Source: Pardosa pseudoannulata (lineage: Eukaryota > Arthropoda > Arachnida > Araneae > Lycosidae). From it: a stretch of DNA of 64,000 nt. Positions 40,201 through 49,347 of the stretch are shown here, in pieces. The notes below the pieces were generated by a model. That model did no database searches, was not told the origin of the DNA, and saw nothing but the letters and a program-made list of their open reading frames with translations. Position 1 is the stretch's first letter; the number at the start of each line of letters is the position of its first letter. Location of the stretch: the NCBI GenBank assembly GCA_032207245.1, contig CM063499.1, positions 75,952,978-76,016,977 of the forward strand, written 5' to 3'. A program made the position numbers and the translations under genes.

Positions 40201-42711
40201 AAGGAATAACTTGACAAGTCCATTCCTGTGGTCCCAACCCCTTTCTAAGAAAGATTAAATCTATTATCCTATTTGTATTCTCCCCACACCCTTCAGATAG
40301 GGAATTTCTATTGCACCATCCATAGAAACGGAGGGACGAACTCGACAATCAGACATTGCAGGTATCCTAGGGCCTTTATTTGGAATCCAAATCGGTACAG
40401 TTAAGGATGAATTGTACCTCTGTCATCAAAAATGTCATTCACGCCAGTTTCAATTCATTATTTGGTCAGTGGATTGAGTTGCAGTGATGTCGAAATGCAT
40501 TTTTCTAAATCTTGAGCAGTGAAAGTTTCTGCATAAATATGAGAATGGCAAATCGGCAAGAAAGTTAGCTGAATTATTTAACTGCAGAAGAAATGAAATC
40601 AACAAAGTCATTAAAGAAAGAAAAGAATTTGATTTTGAAAGAGCACAAAGACTACAGAACAAACAAACAATTTGTAACCTTTAAAAAAAAAATGTAAAGA
40701 AGCTTGAAATAAAGTACTATTTTCTCTTTAGATAAGTTTTAAATTTCATTTACATAAGGAGTATATGTCAGACTTGTTTGTTTTTACGTATTATAGTAAT
40801 TATCTTATAATAGTAAATAAAACCCTTCAGACAGCCAACCCCTCTATGCGGTCAAATATTCTCGGTACAGAGAGGTGGCCGCCCAGGGAGGTTTCACTGT
40901 AAATGTATGCAAATAAATGTATTTGAAAAGATTATAGATATCATTCATCTGAAAATACATATTTTTAAAATTTAATTTCATATCAAAAACATCTTACAAC
41001 ACTATATACTTGTAAAGTTTCCAATTTAGTAGATGGACAACTGTTAATTTAATTATGTGGTGAATTTCAAGAGTATGATTGCAAAGTATTCATGAGAAGT
41101 GTAGTAACAGATAAAGAAATGTCATTTTGAAAAAGATAATGTCCTCCCTTTTTTAATCCCTATACCTCACCACCCTTCTTTTTTTAATTAAATTTTTACT
41201 GTGCTCACACCAAACAAGAATTGAATTGAAAACAAAAAGAAAATTAAAATACTTCACATTACATTTTAACACTTTACTGACTGGTCGTCAATTAATCGAT
41301 GTTTTGTTCTCAGTGCATACCGACCGTTCATTGATTAATCGACTTTTGATCTTTCGGTTAGATTGACAAGCAGCAAGCATTTCGCATTCTTTATTCAGAT
41401 AATCAGTGCTTTTTTCTAAGCTTTAGCCTTTAGAAATGAATGGAAAGGATAGTCTCGACGACCTGTTAGATTGTCTTGACTGCCATTCAGCAAGTAGTAC
41501 TGATGATGAAAGTGATAGCAGAAGTATAGCCATTTGAAAGCGACGTCCTGAACTGCTAATATGCAGTGATTACAAAGATGAGGACATGAATAATAATGAA
41601 GACAACAATGATACATGGTCAACGAACGACAAGAGTATAATTTTGGAACCTTTCGAAGGCAGCTCTGGTGTAAACATTATGCCAAGTTCCTCCAAAAGTG
41701 TAATGGATATTGTGAATTTATTCAGTGGAAGTGACCTGATTGAGCACTTCATGAGGGAATCTAATAGATATCATTATCAAATTGTGGAAAAATATAGAAT
41801 TACATCAAAAACGAAAAAAATGGAAAGACGTCGCAATGACTGAAATGAAGAAATTTTTGGGCCTGATCATTCTCGTGGGACAAGTGAAGAAGGACGTTCT
41901 CTACTATTATTAGTCTATAGACCCATCTATAGAAACGCCGTCCTTTTCGAAGGTTATGAGCAGGAACAGATTTTTACAAATAATGCAAAGCTGGCATTTT
42001 TGTAATGATAACGATATTTCTCCCAATTCTCATAGGCTGGTGAAGGTCCAGCCTGTCATTGATTATTTCAAGGAAAAATTTAACAACGTATATAAACCAG
42101 ATCAACAATTGTCTCTAGATGAATATTTAATTCCGTGGAGAAGTAGACTGTCAATCAAAACATATAATCTGGCAAAAATTACCGAAACCGAGCTGGTGTC
42201 TCGGATCATATGTGGCTGAGCGGGCAGTGAAAGGGCATAGTATGTTCGAACCTCTACCGGTCGGTAAAGTGTTAAAAACAATATAATTTTTAATATAAAC
42301 ATCCTACCATGCTTATGTAAAGGACATTAGGATGCTATATGCTTCCATAAAAATATTTTTTTTAAATAACATAAAAGCATATATTTAAAATAAAGTAAAA
42401 AAAAATCCATGAATATGTAATAATTATTTTAATTTAAATAAAAGTGTCTTTGAAATTGTAAATTTTTAATTTTTATGTAAATTTTATTAAACCTTTCAAT
42501 GGAAGACCTGTACTTAATTTGCTTTAGTTTGCAAAACTTTTTATTACTAAATAGTAGATGAATCTTTTGACTTATAATAGTATAAAAACAATATAAATTA
42601 TGCTTTTGTTTTATTTTTATATGTTTGACTTTTTAAAAATCAATACTTTGTCTTGCAGGTTTAACACTTGATGGTGTCTATGGTAAACAACGTGGGGACA
42701 AGAAAAAATAA
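22694..42711 (+). CDS. SLC35B1: SLC35B1-like nucleotide-sugar / ER ATP-ADP transporter, copy 1 (complete, 8 exons)
   Basis: Eight exons (22694-22776, 23662-23756, 26924-27054, 29225-29419, 33297-33423, 35029-35135, 39382-39535, 42659-42711) join in phase to 945 bp, 314 residues plus TAA. The protein matches vertebrate SLC35B1 (about 322 residues) from end to end: [10 protein letters not shown] near residue 20, the [16 protein letters not shown] block over the exon 3/4 junction, KKKYPLAKY in exon 4, [12 protein letters not shown] in exon 5, TGEIW in exon 6, [14 protein letters not shown] in exon 7. It is a ten-helix drug/metabolite-superfamily membrane protein of the ER; SLC35B1 family members have been described as UDP-sugar transporters and as the ER ATP/ADP exchanger. 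The C-terminus GKQRGDKKK is lysine-rich, compatible with ER retention. No disabling change is seen. Confidence 0.95.
22865..22913 (+). promoter_or_regulatory. Conserved intron-1 block of SLC35B1 copy 1
   Basis: GACCAATGATTAAAGAGC and TGTTTATAAACATTGG here recur at the same distance after exon 1 in copy 2 (52531-52580), while most other intronic sequence has diverged. TGTTTATAAACA is palindromic and resembles paired forkhead-type half sites. Function is inferred. Confidence 0.4.
23662..23756 (+). CDS. SLC35B1: SLC35B1 copy 1, exon 2
   Basis: 95 bp after TTTTTACAG, donor GTAAGT. Encodes [14 protein letters not shown], then [17 protein letters not shown], the second helix; the QCVINA stretch is as in vertebrate SLC35B1. 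Confidence 0.93.
24180..24857. repeat. Compound (TA)n/(CA)n microsatellite in SLC35B1 copy 1 intron 2
   Basis: About 680 bp of TA/CATATA-type repeats, ending with (CA)n at about 24773-24800 and (TA)n to 24857. Open frames through it are repeat artefacts. Confidence 0.96.
25633..26365 (+). mobile_element. hAT element, internally deleted, with transposase C-terminus
   Basis: Ends CAGGGCTTCGAACGG and, inverted, CAGTCGAACCGTAA. The subterminal regions are full of repeated CGGAACGAAAACGGAACTGA motifs, a typical hAT layout. The interior (25832-25985) retains the end of a hAT transposase. A perfect 8-bp target duplication is not preserved. Confidence 0.7.
25832..25985 (+). pseudogene. hAT transposase C-terminal dimerisation domain, frameshifted
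   Basis: Two adjoining frames read [17 protein letters not shown] and then [20 protein letters not shown] and [12 protein letters not shown] to a stop: the conserved hATC motif with a small frame break between the halves. Confidence 0.75.
26924..27054 (+). CDS. SLC35B1: SLC35B1 copy 1, exon 3
   Basis: 131 bp, acceptor ATAATCTAG, donor GTAATT. Encodes [20 protein letters not shown] through [21 protein letters not shown]. The acceptor is fixed by the stop codon in the TAG itself in this frame and by phase with exon 2. Confidence 0.92.
27151..27417 (+). mobile_element. Truncated copy of the TTAA-flanked element at 8266-9199
   Basis: TTAA then GCTATCCGTCTATGTTCGG, colinear with 8262-8530 as far as ACTGGACTAGTGA. 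The 3' part is missing. Starts 96 bp after exon 3. Confidence 0.65.
27418..29224. other. SLC35B1 copy 1 intron 3, remainder
   Basis: AT-rich. A somewhat GC-richer stretch at 28640-29090 contains repeated GACCATATA(A/G)C(T/C)GGTA motifs (28958, 29050); not identified. The 88-codon frame at 27708 is not supported. Confidence 0.35.
29225..29419 (+). CDS. SLC35B1: SLC35B1 copy 1, exon 4
   Basis: 195 bp, 65 codons, phase 0 at both ends. Encodes [28 protein letters not shown], a membrane helix, and [20 protein letters not shown], the loop before the next helix. Confidence 0.95.
29690..29900 (+). mobile_element. Helitron-family fragment
   Basis: Shares ATAATAGCC, ATCCATATTGGATTTTTCA, CATGAGTTAGGGTTAG and the C-rich tract with 30300-30840 and 14790-15255. 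Confidence 0.5.
30020..30085 (+). repeat. tRNA-like sequence, probable SINE relic
   Basis: Contains GGTAGAAAGTCCGCCCACTT and a B-box-like GGTTCTATCCC followed by poly-T. Too degenerate for a tRNA gene: no cloverleaf could be assigned. Confidence 0.35.
30300..30840 (+). mobile_element. Helitron-family fragment
   Basis: Colinear with the rc of 14790-15255, and similar in part to 36164-37155 (the ATGACTTCATTCTTTTAATC region). Ends not preserved. Confidence 0.55.
30962..31831. mobile_element. hAT non-autonomous element with perfect 8-bp duplication
   Basis: Ends CAGGGTTGGTCATTTTGCC and, inverted, CAGCGTTGGCAAGTTTTTGCC, with many internal GGCAAAAA repeats near both ends. Flanked by ATAGTTAT at 30954-30961 and 31832-31839. 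870 bp, no coding. Confidence 0.85.
32137..32310 (+). mobile_element. tRNA-derived SINE
   Basis: Head GATGGCCGAATGGTAGAGCG, body and AAACCAAACC tail. Flanked by AAGGGACAGG at 32127-32136 and 32311-32320. Confidence 0.85.
33297..33423 (+). CDS. SLC35B1: SLC35B1 copy 1, exon 5
   Basis: 127 bp after TTTCACAG, donor GTAAGT. Encodes [20 protein letters not shown] and the [15 protein letters not shown] helix; LALDGFTG...Q..M is a strongly conserved family block. Confidence 0.94.
33994..34345 (+). mobile_element. Dispersed repeat with solo-LTR character
   Basis: Begins TGTTAGAAGTTGCA and is colinear with the rc of 45250-45636: shared CAACTCTCACTCGG, TCTGTGTAATTT, AGCCGCATGATT, and a TATATAAG box near the distal part. 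TG start, internal TATA box and absence of coding suggest a solo LTR; the CA end and target duplication could not be fixed. Lies in SLC35B1 copy 1 intron 5. Confidence 0.45.
35029..35135 (+). CDS. SLC35B1: SLC35B1 copy 1, exon 6
   Basis: 107 bp after ATTTTTAG, donor GTAAGT. Encodes [19 protein letters not shown], then [16 protein letters not shown]. Confidence 0.93.
35136..36163. other. SLC35B1 copy 1 intron 6, proximal part
   Basis: AT-rich intron without a recognisable element. Confidence 0.35.
36164..37155 (+). mobile_element. Non-autonomous Helitron with both termini
   Basis: Starts TCTATATATATAAATGAATT immediately after an A and ends CTAGT immediately before a T, as expected for Helitron insertion between A and T. 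A hairpin (CCGTAGCGAAGCACGG, one bulged base) lies about 11 bases before CTAGT. 992 bp, no Rep/helicase coding. Confidence 0.8.
37191..37214. repeat. Poly-T tract
   Basis: About 24 T residues in SLC35B1 copy 1 intron 6. Confidence 0.9.
38237..38979 (+). mobile_element. CAGGGT-type non-autonomous element, copy 1
   Basis: Starts ATGGTTTCCACGCACCTG with repeated AAGTCATGGAAA motifs and ends GGCAGATACCCTG. Flanked by TATATAC at 38230-38236 and 38980-38986. A related copy is at 59652-60440. The 90-codon frame at 38737 lies inside and is not a gene. Confidence 0.7.
39382..39535 (+). CDS. SLC35B1: SLC35B1 copy 1, exon 7
   Basis: 154 bp after CTTCTAG, donor GTATGT. Encodes [20 protein letters not shown], then [16 protein letters not shown] and [12 protein letters not shown]; the TTTRKFFT motif is diagnostic for nucleotide-sugar transporters of this subfamily. 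Confidence 0.95.
40096..40899 (+). mobile_element. Tigger/pogo-type element with HTH fragment
   Basis: Inverted ends CAGTGAAACTTCTCTGAGTG and CAGTGAAACCTCCCTGGGCG, flanked by TA. The interior plus strand encodes [20 protein letters not shown], then [12 protein letters not shown], resembling the CENP-B/pogo N-terminal helix-turn-helix. The catalytic part is missing. In SLC35B1 copy 1 intron 7. Confidence 0.75.
41270..42271 (+). mobile_element. piggyBac element, internally deleted
   Basis: Flanked by TTAA at 41266-41269 and 42272-42275. Inverted ends CACTTTACTGACTGG and CACTTTACCGACCGG. Encodes only the first part of a piggyBac-type transposase, in broken frames. In SLC35B1 copy 1 intron 7. 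Confidence 0.85.
41436..42219 (+). pseudogene. piggyBac-type transposase, N-terminal and start of DDE domain, broken
   Basis: Acidic N-terminus ([16 protein letters not shown]) with an in-frame stop near 41535, then [21 protein letters not shown] frame change near 41820 leads to [19 protein letters not shown], a stop, then [20 protein letters not shown] and [20 protein letters not shown]. The [12 protein letters not shown] block carries a conserved catalytic Asp of the family. The rest of the catalytic domain is deleted. Inactive. Confidence 0.85.
42659..42711 (+). CDS. SLC35B1: SLC35B1 copy 1, exon 8 (terminal)
   Basis: 53 bp after TTGCAG; completes a split Gly, then [16 protein letters not shown] and TAA. 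The 3' UTR and poly(A) site are not resolved; an AATAAA occurs near 44687, beyond two inserted elements. Confidence 0.92.
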
Positions 42712-42969
42712 TACTGAATATTTTAATCATTTTAAAATGTTCTAAACTTTAAAAACCCTGTTATAATTTTCTTTTAAAAAAAATGATTTCTTTTTCTAAT
42801 GATTTATTAAATATTTTTTCATTGCTTTAATTGAAACTAAAGTGTATAATAATTTGCAAAATCATGTTTTTTAATAATTTGTTTATTTAAAATATTGAAT
42901 TAATTACAGTAAAACCTTAATACAATAGTAAATGTGATACCCAGTAAAATTATCACTATATGGAATATA

Positions 42970-43682
42970 CAGGCTTGCAATTCCTTCACTTTTCTCACCT
43001 TTAGTCACTTTTTTTTTTTTAAATTTGTTCACTTTTTTAGTAAACAGTCACTTTTTCATGGTGTATCCCAGCAAAAGTCTGTTGTTGAAAAAAGAAAATC
43101 TGAATTAATAACAAAATATTTTAATAAAAGACCAAAAATGTGATGCTCTAATCTTATTTTTCTTATTAAAATGTAATTAGTCATATGGTTTCCAGAATTT
43201 AGGGATTATAAACAGTCGTAAAGAAGTTCCTTAAATGTACATTTAATACATTAAAGTAACTTGCGTAAAGTAACATTAAAGTAACTTCTCTTTTCTTTTA
43301 CTTCACTATTTTTGTTTAGATACTCTAATCTAGCTATGTACATATTTCAAAACATCATTAACATATGCAGAAAATTGTGATTATAAAATTAATGTATTGT
43401 ATGTATTCAAATCTAATTTATAGATTTTCTTGAATAAAAAGCAATGTTGAGTTGTGTCAAACGAAATTTTTAACCTTTTTTGTATTTGACGCTAAAATCA
43501 TGTCTTGCATGAATCATTTGATTTCAAGTTAAAATAAATAGAAAAATCTTAATAATAGCATCTGTAATAAAGAGGAAAAAAAATCGCTTTTTTTTTTCGA
43601 TGTTTAGTCATTTTTTGGTCACTTATTTTGTATTTGTCACTTTTCTCACCTTTTTGAAAGTACCTCAGCAGTTGCAAGCCTG
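42970..43682. mobile_element. CAGGCTTGCAA-ended non-autonomous element, copy 1
   Basis: Inverted ends CAGGCTTGCAATTCC and CAGGCTTGCAACTG, interior with repeated TCACTTTT motifs. A second copy is at 45899-46881. Starts about 260 bp after the SLC35B1 copy 1 stop, so it may be transcribed in its 3' UTR. Confidence 0.7.
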
Positions 43683-44190
43683 AGATATATCATTATGGGA
43701 AATTTAACAATAAAATAAAGTACTCAATAGAATAGAAGAATAAAAAATTTTAAATAAAAATTAAAAGTGCATAATTAAAATGATATTTTCAAAGTATACA
43801 ATTTTTTTTTTAATTTGAAGGTATGCAGAAAAAATTTATATAACTAATAAACTTATCTATTGATAGAACTGCTTAATTTTACATAATTTTTTCCACTGTT
43901 AAATCAAATAACTGTGCTTACAGTTTAAACCACAAAATCGTTCTTTTCCCCGATATTTGGAAACTGAGATATCATTGCAGAAAAATAAGGAATAATGGTC
44001 AGTTATTTGAGGAGAATATTGTTTTATAAGAGGTTTGCAGCTGTAAGAAATATTGTTTAATCAAGAAACAATAACATAAAATTATTTGTAATTTCACTGG
44101 GATGCTCAAATTTTATTGGTTTAGAGAGATTTATCATTGCATCAAATATTGTTGTACAAAGGTTTTAATGTACATGTAAGTGTAAATTAA

Positions 44191-44439
44191 TACTAGAATT
44201 GCGAGAGGGGCCATTTTGATCCAAAAACTATTTTGTGTTATTTTAACAGATTTATTCTTTTTCAGATAGTGATAACAGAAATTATATAAATTTTTATAAA
44301 AATATTTCTCAGTATAAATTTTGAAAATATATTTTAATGAGTATTATATTATTTTTATTATTACTATATAAAAAACATTATCTGTTAAGATAATACAAAA
44401 TAGTTTTGGGTCAAAATGACTCCTCCCATGGTTTTAGTG
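44191..44439. mobile_element. Palindromic piggyBac-type MITE
   Basis: 249 bp flanked by TTAA (44187-44190, 44440-44443). Arms of some 60 bp are inverted copies (GGGGCCATTTTGATCCAAAA against GGAGTCATTTTGACCCAAAA). No coding. Confidence 0.8.
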
Positions 44440-45249
44440 TTAAATAATTTCTTTAAGAGGCTGGTGACAATTTTTTTCAGTATTTTATCTAGCTTGTGTA
44501 TGGCTGTTATAAAAATATGCAAGTGTTAATCATATTTTAATTCTCAAGATTGTTGTAATCATTGAAGACATATGACTTCTGTATACATATTATTACAGGG
44601 TTTTTATGCATTTTGGAATGTTACAAAAATTCCTTTTATTTTATAAATAGAAATTGTTTCAGTATGTCATGTACAAATCAGCGTACAATAAATGTATGGT
44701 ATGTGATAACTTATTTATTTATATATGTTCAGTAGAATAATTTATATGTAGATCTCATTTTTGAGAAATATCTCATGCATTTTTATTAAAGACTCCCTTT
44801 CTGTACTTATTTCTTTTTGTATTGTATGCTTATTTTCCAGTGTACTGAATACTCATTATTTCTACCAAACAAACACATTAAACTACCATATTTATGCTAA
44901 TTGATGACCAGCTACCTAATAGTACTGGACATCTCTGATACAAAAGATATTTAAAGTGGAAGCTAGCATGACTTGTGCAGAATGACGAGAAATAAAAAAC
45001 GAGTATTTGAACTAAACATTTTTTTATTTAAGTTCTAAAAATTTTTCAAAGAAAAGTTAACAAAATAAACATAATAAATTTAACAATCACCTATTACCAA
45101 AAAAAGGTTCTGATAATATTACAGAAAAACATTTAACCCTAATACCATAAACTATTAAAAAAATACAAAGTTGAAAAAAAAGATTTTCTAATCTGATACA
45201 TAACTAAGAAACAACGATTTAATCTAATACGTCATTTAGAAGAATTTTA

Positions 45250-45636
45250 TCTACAGCATGAACAAGCGCTGCTACCTTCACAGCTGACCAAAAGAGGGAT
45301 ACCTTGCCTCCTGCTTGTCAGCCTTATATATCCAGTAGCAGGTATATCATGCTAATTAACATAATCATGCGGCTTCCTCCCTCACTCAGCCAATCACAAA
45401 ATTACACAGATTGTAGCCACCGAGTGAGAGTTGAAGCCACATTAGCGTCTGCCGTGCAGCTGTCACGACCAAAATAACTGCGAAAGTCAGCTTCCTTAAC
45501 AAAAACAATCTAATTGGCGATTAAGGTGGCTGTCAAATCTCCTGCCTTGGTTGAATTAAATAAACGAACTAATAGACAAATTGCCGGGATTCACTGAAAG
45601 TTACAGAAGGTGCCGATTCAGCTGCAACTTCTAACA
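45250..45636 (-). mobile_element. Dispersed repeat with solo-LTR character, inverted partner
   Basis: The minus strand starts TGTTAGAAGTTGCAGCTG and is colinear with 33994-34345, including a GGATATATAAGGC box. Confidence 0.45.
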
Positions 45637-45898
45637 CTAATCTAATGCGCATCTCCATTTTAAAACTTTAAATAATAAAAAAAAATGTTTGTTGGCGAAT
45701 GCAATGGTATGAGGAATTTATTGAATCTTATTTTATACAACGATGGATTTGTATATAAACTATCAATCAATGGTATGATAAATTTATTTAAATTTAGATA
45801 CCATATTTTATACAACAATGGATTTATACATAAAGTAGCAGAACATAGAATTAACCTATTGGGCTATTGTTATGTGAAACAATCATTGTTAATTACCA

Positions 45899-46881
45899 CA
45901 GGCTTGCAATTCCGTCACTTTTTTTACAATTGATCACTTTTAGTCACTTTTTTAAGAAAACACTCACTTTTTTCATAGTGTAGCACAGGGTCTGACAATG
46001 TACTGAACCGTATTTCGTTCTTAGTGTAAGCGCTACAATCACTCGACACGACCGAATAGAAGCCTTCTGTATTATTTTGCATGTTGCTCTCGTAGGTTAG
46101 CAGATGACCTTGGGTAAGAACATTATTGAATCGTTGGTTGGACAGCTATTGGTGAGAGGGAAAAACTTGGCGAACGCAATGACGTCCTACAAGTACATTA
46201 CCCCTTGGCTGTTCAGACCCACCTCTCTTTCCAAGTACAAGGCTATTTTGGACCCTGCCTGGATTTCTGGTTGATCTAGTTTCTGGTTCTTTCTGTTGTT
46301 GAAAAAAGAAAATCTGGATTAAAAAAATATTTTAATAAAAGACCAAAAATGTGATTCTCTAATCTTATTTTTCTTATTTAAATGTAATTAGTCATATGGT
46401 TTCCAGAATTTAGTGATTTTAAACAGTCGTAAAGAAGTTCCTGAAATGTACATTTAATACAATAAAGTAACTTACATCAAAGCACACATTTTTCTTTTTC
46501 TTTTACTTCACAAATTTTGTTTAGATACTCTAATCTAGCTATGTACATATTTCGAAACATCATTAATATATGTAGAAAATTGTGATTATAAAATTAATGT
46601 ATTGTATGTATTCAAATCTAATTTATAGATTTTCTTGAATAAAAAGCAATGTTTAGTTGTGTTAGACAAAATTTTTAACCTTTTTTTTTTATGAGACTAA
46701 AATCATGTCTTGCATTAATCCTTTGATTTCGAGTTAAAATAAATAGAAAAATCATAATAATAGCATCTGTAATCAAGAGGAGAAAAAAATTGCTTTTTTT
46801 TTTTCAATGTTTAGTCACTTATTCTGTATTATTTGTCACTTTTCTCACCTTTTTCAAAGTACCTCAACAGTTGCAAGTCTG
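45899..46881. mobile_element. CAGGCTTGCAA-ended non-autonomous element, copy 2
   Basis: Same ends as 42970-43682, with an extra ~330 bp GC-richer segment (about 45960-46290). The 7-mer TTACCAC overlaps the left end (45893-45899) and recurs just after the right end (46882-46888), indicating the target duplication. Confidence 0.7.
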
Positions 46882-46888
46882 TTACCAC

Positions 46889-47462
46889 TACCGTATATGG
46901 TACCTATCGTAAAATATGAACATGAAATAAATCCTAACATTTCTATCTAGCTAACAGTTTCTACAATCAGTGATTAATAGTCACAGGTTGTCCATTCTTC
47001 CTCCTTTCATGTACAAATTCCAAAACTTTTTCTTCAATTTTAGTGTGTCTTCCTTTGCGAGGGCCAGTGAATTTCTTTCTACTAGCTTTAGTTGCAAACA
47101 GTGCCAATTTCTGTTGCCGCCACAAGCGAGCATTCCTCTCAGCTACGTTGAACTCTATCCCTGCCTTTCTATTGCCATTTTTTTCAGCATAGAGAATTAC
47201 TTTACATTTGAAAGTAGCGTCATTTGACATTCTTCTCTGTTTGCTTTCCATTTCGTGACTACATACTCTGCAGTTTGTATCCTCTATGCAATAATGTGTC
47301 AACGGTAAATGTAGTCGAGAAATACAGTAATCCATTGTTACGATTTAAATTTGATGGACATTATCAGCAAACTGCTGACGCACTCAAATCTAATGCGCAC
47401 CCCAATTTTGAATACTACATTTGGCCAAAAACAATGTGCATTAGATTCACGTAAATACGGTA
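46889..47462 (-). mobile_element. pogo/Tigger-type element remnant
   Basis: Ends TACCGTAT and ATACGGTA with TA. The right subterminal region has repeated AATCTAATGCGCACC-type motifs. Encodes a transposase head on the minus strand. Confidence 0.6.
46967..47335 (-). pseudogene. pogo/Tigger-type transposase N-terminus
   Basis: 122 codons containing SNDATFKCKVILYAEKNGNR, ERNARLWRQQKLAL, and HTKIEEKVLEFVHERRKNGQ: the paired DNA-binding region of pogo-like transposases. It ends at a stop before any catalytic domain. Confidence 0.65.
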
Positions 47463-47585
47463 CTGATTAAGTATGGCTTTATCAGTTTTACCACCTTGAA
47501 ACCAAAATGAAATATCTATATAAATACATGCATATATAGATACCTTTGTTTGCTCTCAAATTTTAATAGTGGGTATGTATGTATA

Positions 47586-48067
47586 TACAGGTATAGGACA
47601 AAATAATAGCAACACCCATTTAGAAATGAGTCATCCTTTGACCTTCCAATAAACAGCTCCCTTGTGTCATAACAGTGTACCACTAGTGGTACTGAAAGGG
47701 AAGGTATCAGTGAAGTATTTCACAGTGTCACAGTTGCATGAGAAAATTCTGTTCCCAGCAAAGCAGGGCTGAACGATGGCCGATTGGTCAGGGTGCTGGC
47801 CTTCGGAACCGGAGTTCGTGGGTTCGAATCCCACTATGGCATGGATGTTCATAGCCGTTCGGAATCGCTTTAAGCAGTAGGTCCTGGTCTCATTAGCCCT
47901 CGTGTTGCAAAAAGTAGACCGTAGCGCTCCAAACCAACCCAACAAAGCAGGATTATGTCTGACCTTTTCAACATGAAAAGAGGCATAATAATTGCAGCTT
48001 GCCTCGCTGGAGTGCCTGTGTCCAGAACAACAAATCTTGTGGGTGTTTCAAGAACCACTATGTAAAG
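47586..48067 (+). mobile_element. Tc1-type element fragment, interrupted by a SINE
   Basis: The left end TACAGGTATAGGAC resembles a Tc1 terminus. After the SINE (47768-47942) the frame reads SDLFNMKRGIIIAACLAGVP and VSRTTNLVGVSRTTM, a Tc1 helix-turn-helix. Truncated at 48067 by the next element. Confidence 0.65.
47768..47942 (+). mobile_element. tRNA-derived SINE inside a Tc1 fragment
   Basis: Complete head, body and CCAACC tail, flanked by CAAAGCAGG at 47759-47767 and 47943-47951. Confidence 0.85.
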
Positions 48068-48442
48068 CAGGGATGGGCAAACTAAGGCCTGCGGGCAAAA
48101 TCCAGCCCTCAAAAAAGGTTTTATCCAGCCCGCGGATAGAATTTTTAAGTTGCTGGTCCGAGGCGAATTAAAAGAAATATATATTTATACCTTATATATC
48201 CATCCCCTTTTCCACTTTGTTTAAATATTATATTCCGAATTTATTATCTCACGTCCAGAAGATCAGCGGTATATTTGCTTCTTATATCTGAACAAGTGTT
48301 TTCAACTTTGAGCCTTAGAAAGAATAATTAGTAGACTGAGAGGTGAGCATTTAGCCTTGTTCCTTAAAATCAGTACATCTCGCTTACATATATATATACA
48401 TATACATATATACATACATACATATATATATACATATATATA

Positions 48443-48473
<31 letters not shown>

Positions 48474-48800
48474 ACATATATATATATATATACATACATA
48501 TATATATACATACATACATATATATATATATATACGTACATATATATATGCATATATATACATATACATATATATATACATATGCATACATATGTATATA
48601 TATATATTAACTATCATTTTTTACCAGTTTTTCCAAAGGAAGAAAAGAAAAAAAAACTGCTCTAAGGCAAGGATAGGCCAACTACGGCCCACAGGCAAAC
48701 TCAGGCCCGCCGGAAGGTTTTATCCAGCCCGCAGATAGAATTTTAAGTTGCTGGTCCAAGGCAAATTAAAAGAAATATGTATTTATACATTGTGTTTTAT
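48068..48800 (+). mobile_element. Two hAT terminal fragments around a transposase scrap and a microsatellite
   Basis: CAGGGATGGGCAAACTAAGG at 48068 and AAGGATAGGCCAACTACGG at about 48669 begin two similar ~120-bp segments in the same orientation (both with TTTTATCCAGCCCGC). Between them 48280-48375 shows frameshifted hAT C-terminal motifs ([27 protein letters not shown]), followed by the repeat at 48388-48608. Confidence 0.55.
48388..48608. repeat. (CATA/TA)n microsatellite
   Basis: ATATACATA-type repeats; reads open in several frames only because of its periodicity. Confidence 0.95.
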
Positions 48801-49347
48801 AAAACATCGCCAATAATTTTACCAAATTTGCCAAGGGACACTCTATTCTTCAGTAGTACCAATAGTCATATTTTAAAAATTTTTCTTCGTCAATAGTACG
48901 CTTTAAGTAATTTTTTACTTTCTTAAACTACTATGCTCCTGATTTGTAGATAAGCGAACTATTAAAAGAATTTTCAATAAAATTTCTGCATTCAAGATTG
49001 TACAAGATATTTTTATTTTGGAGGCTCGATTCATATCTGGTTAGTTTTTAAACTGTCCGCGTAGTTTTTCTACGAAATATTAAAAAATGGTTTCATTATT
49101 CATTTTAACTTTTAATATCGAACGATAAGTAAGAAATTATTAATATTAAATAATTTCTTAATTATCGTTATTAATATTAATTATTGATATATCTTATAAT
49201 TACCGAATTATGATCGTTTTTCTCTCCGCCGATCCTATACCTCCTCCGATATAAACGGACAGTTATGGGGATCCTTAGCCAGACGGCTTTATCCCTGATT
49301 CTTAAGGTAAACAGTAAGCAGGGTAAAAACTGTAAGGTACTATTAAG

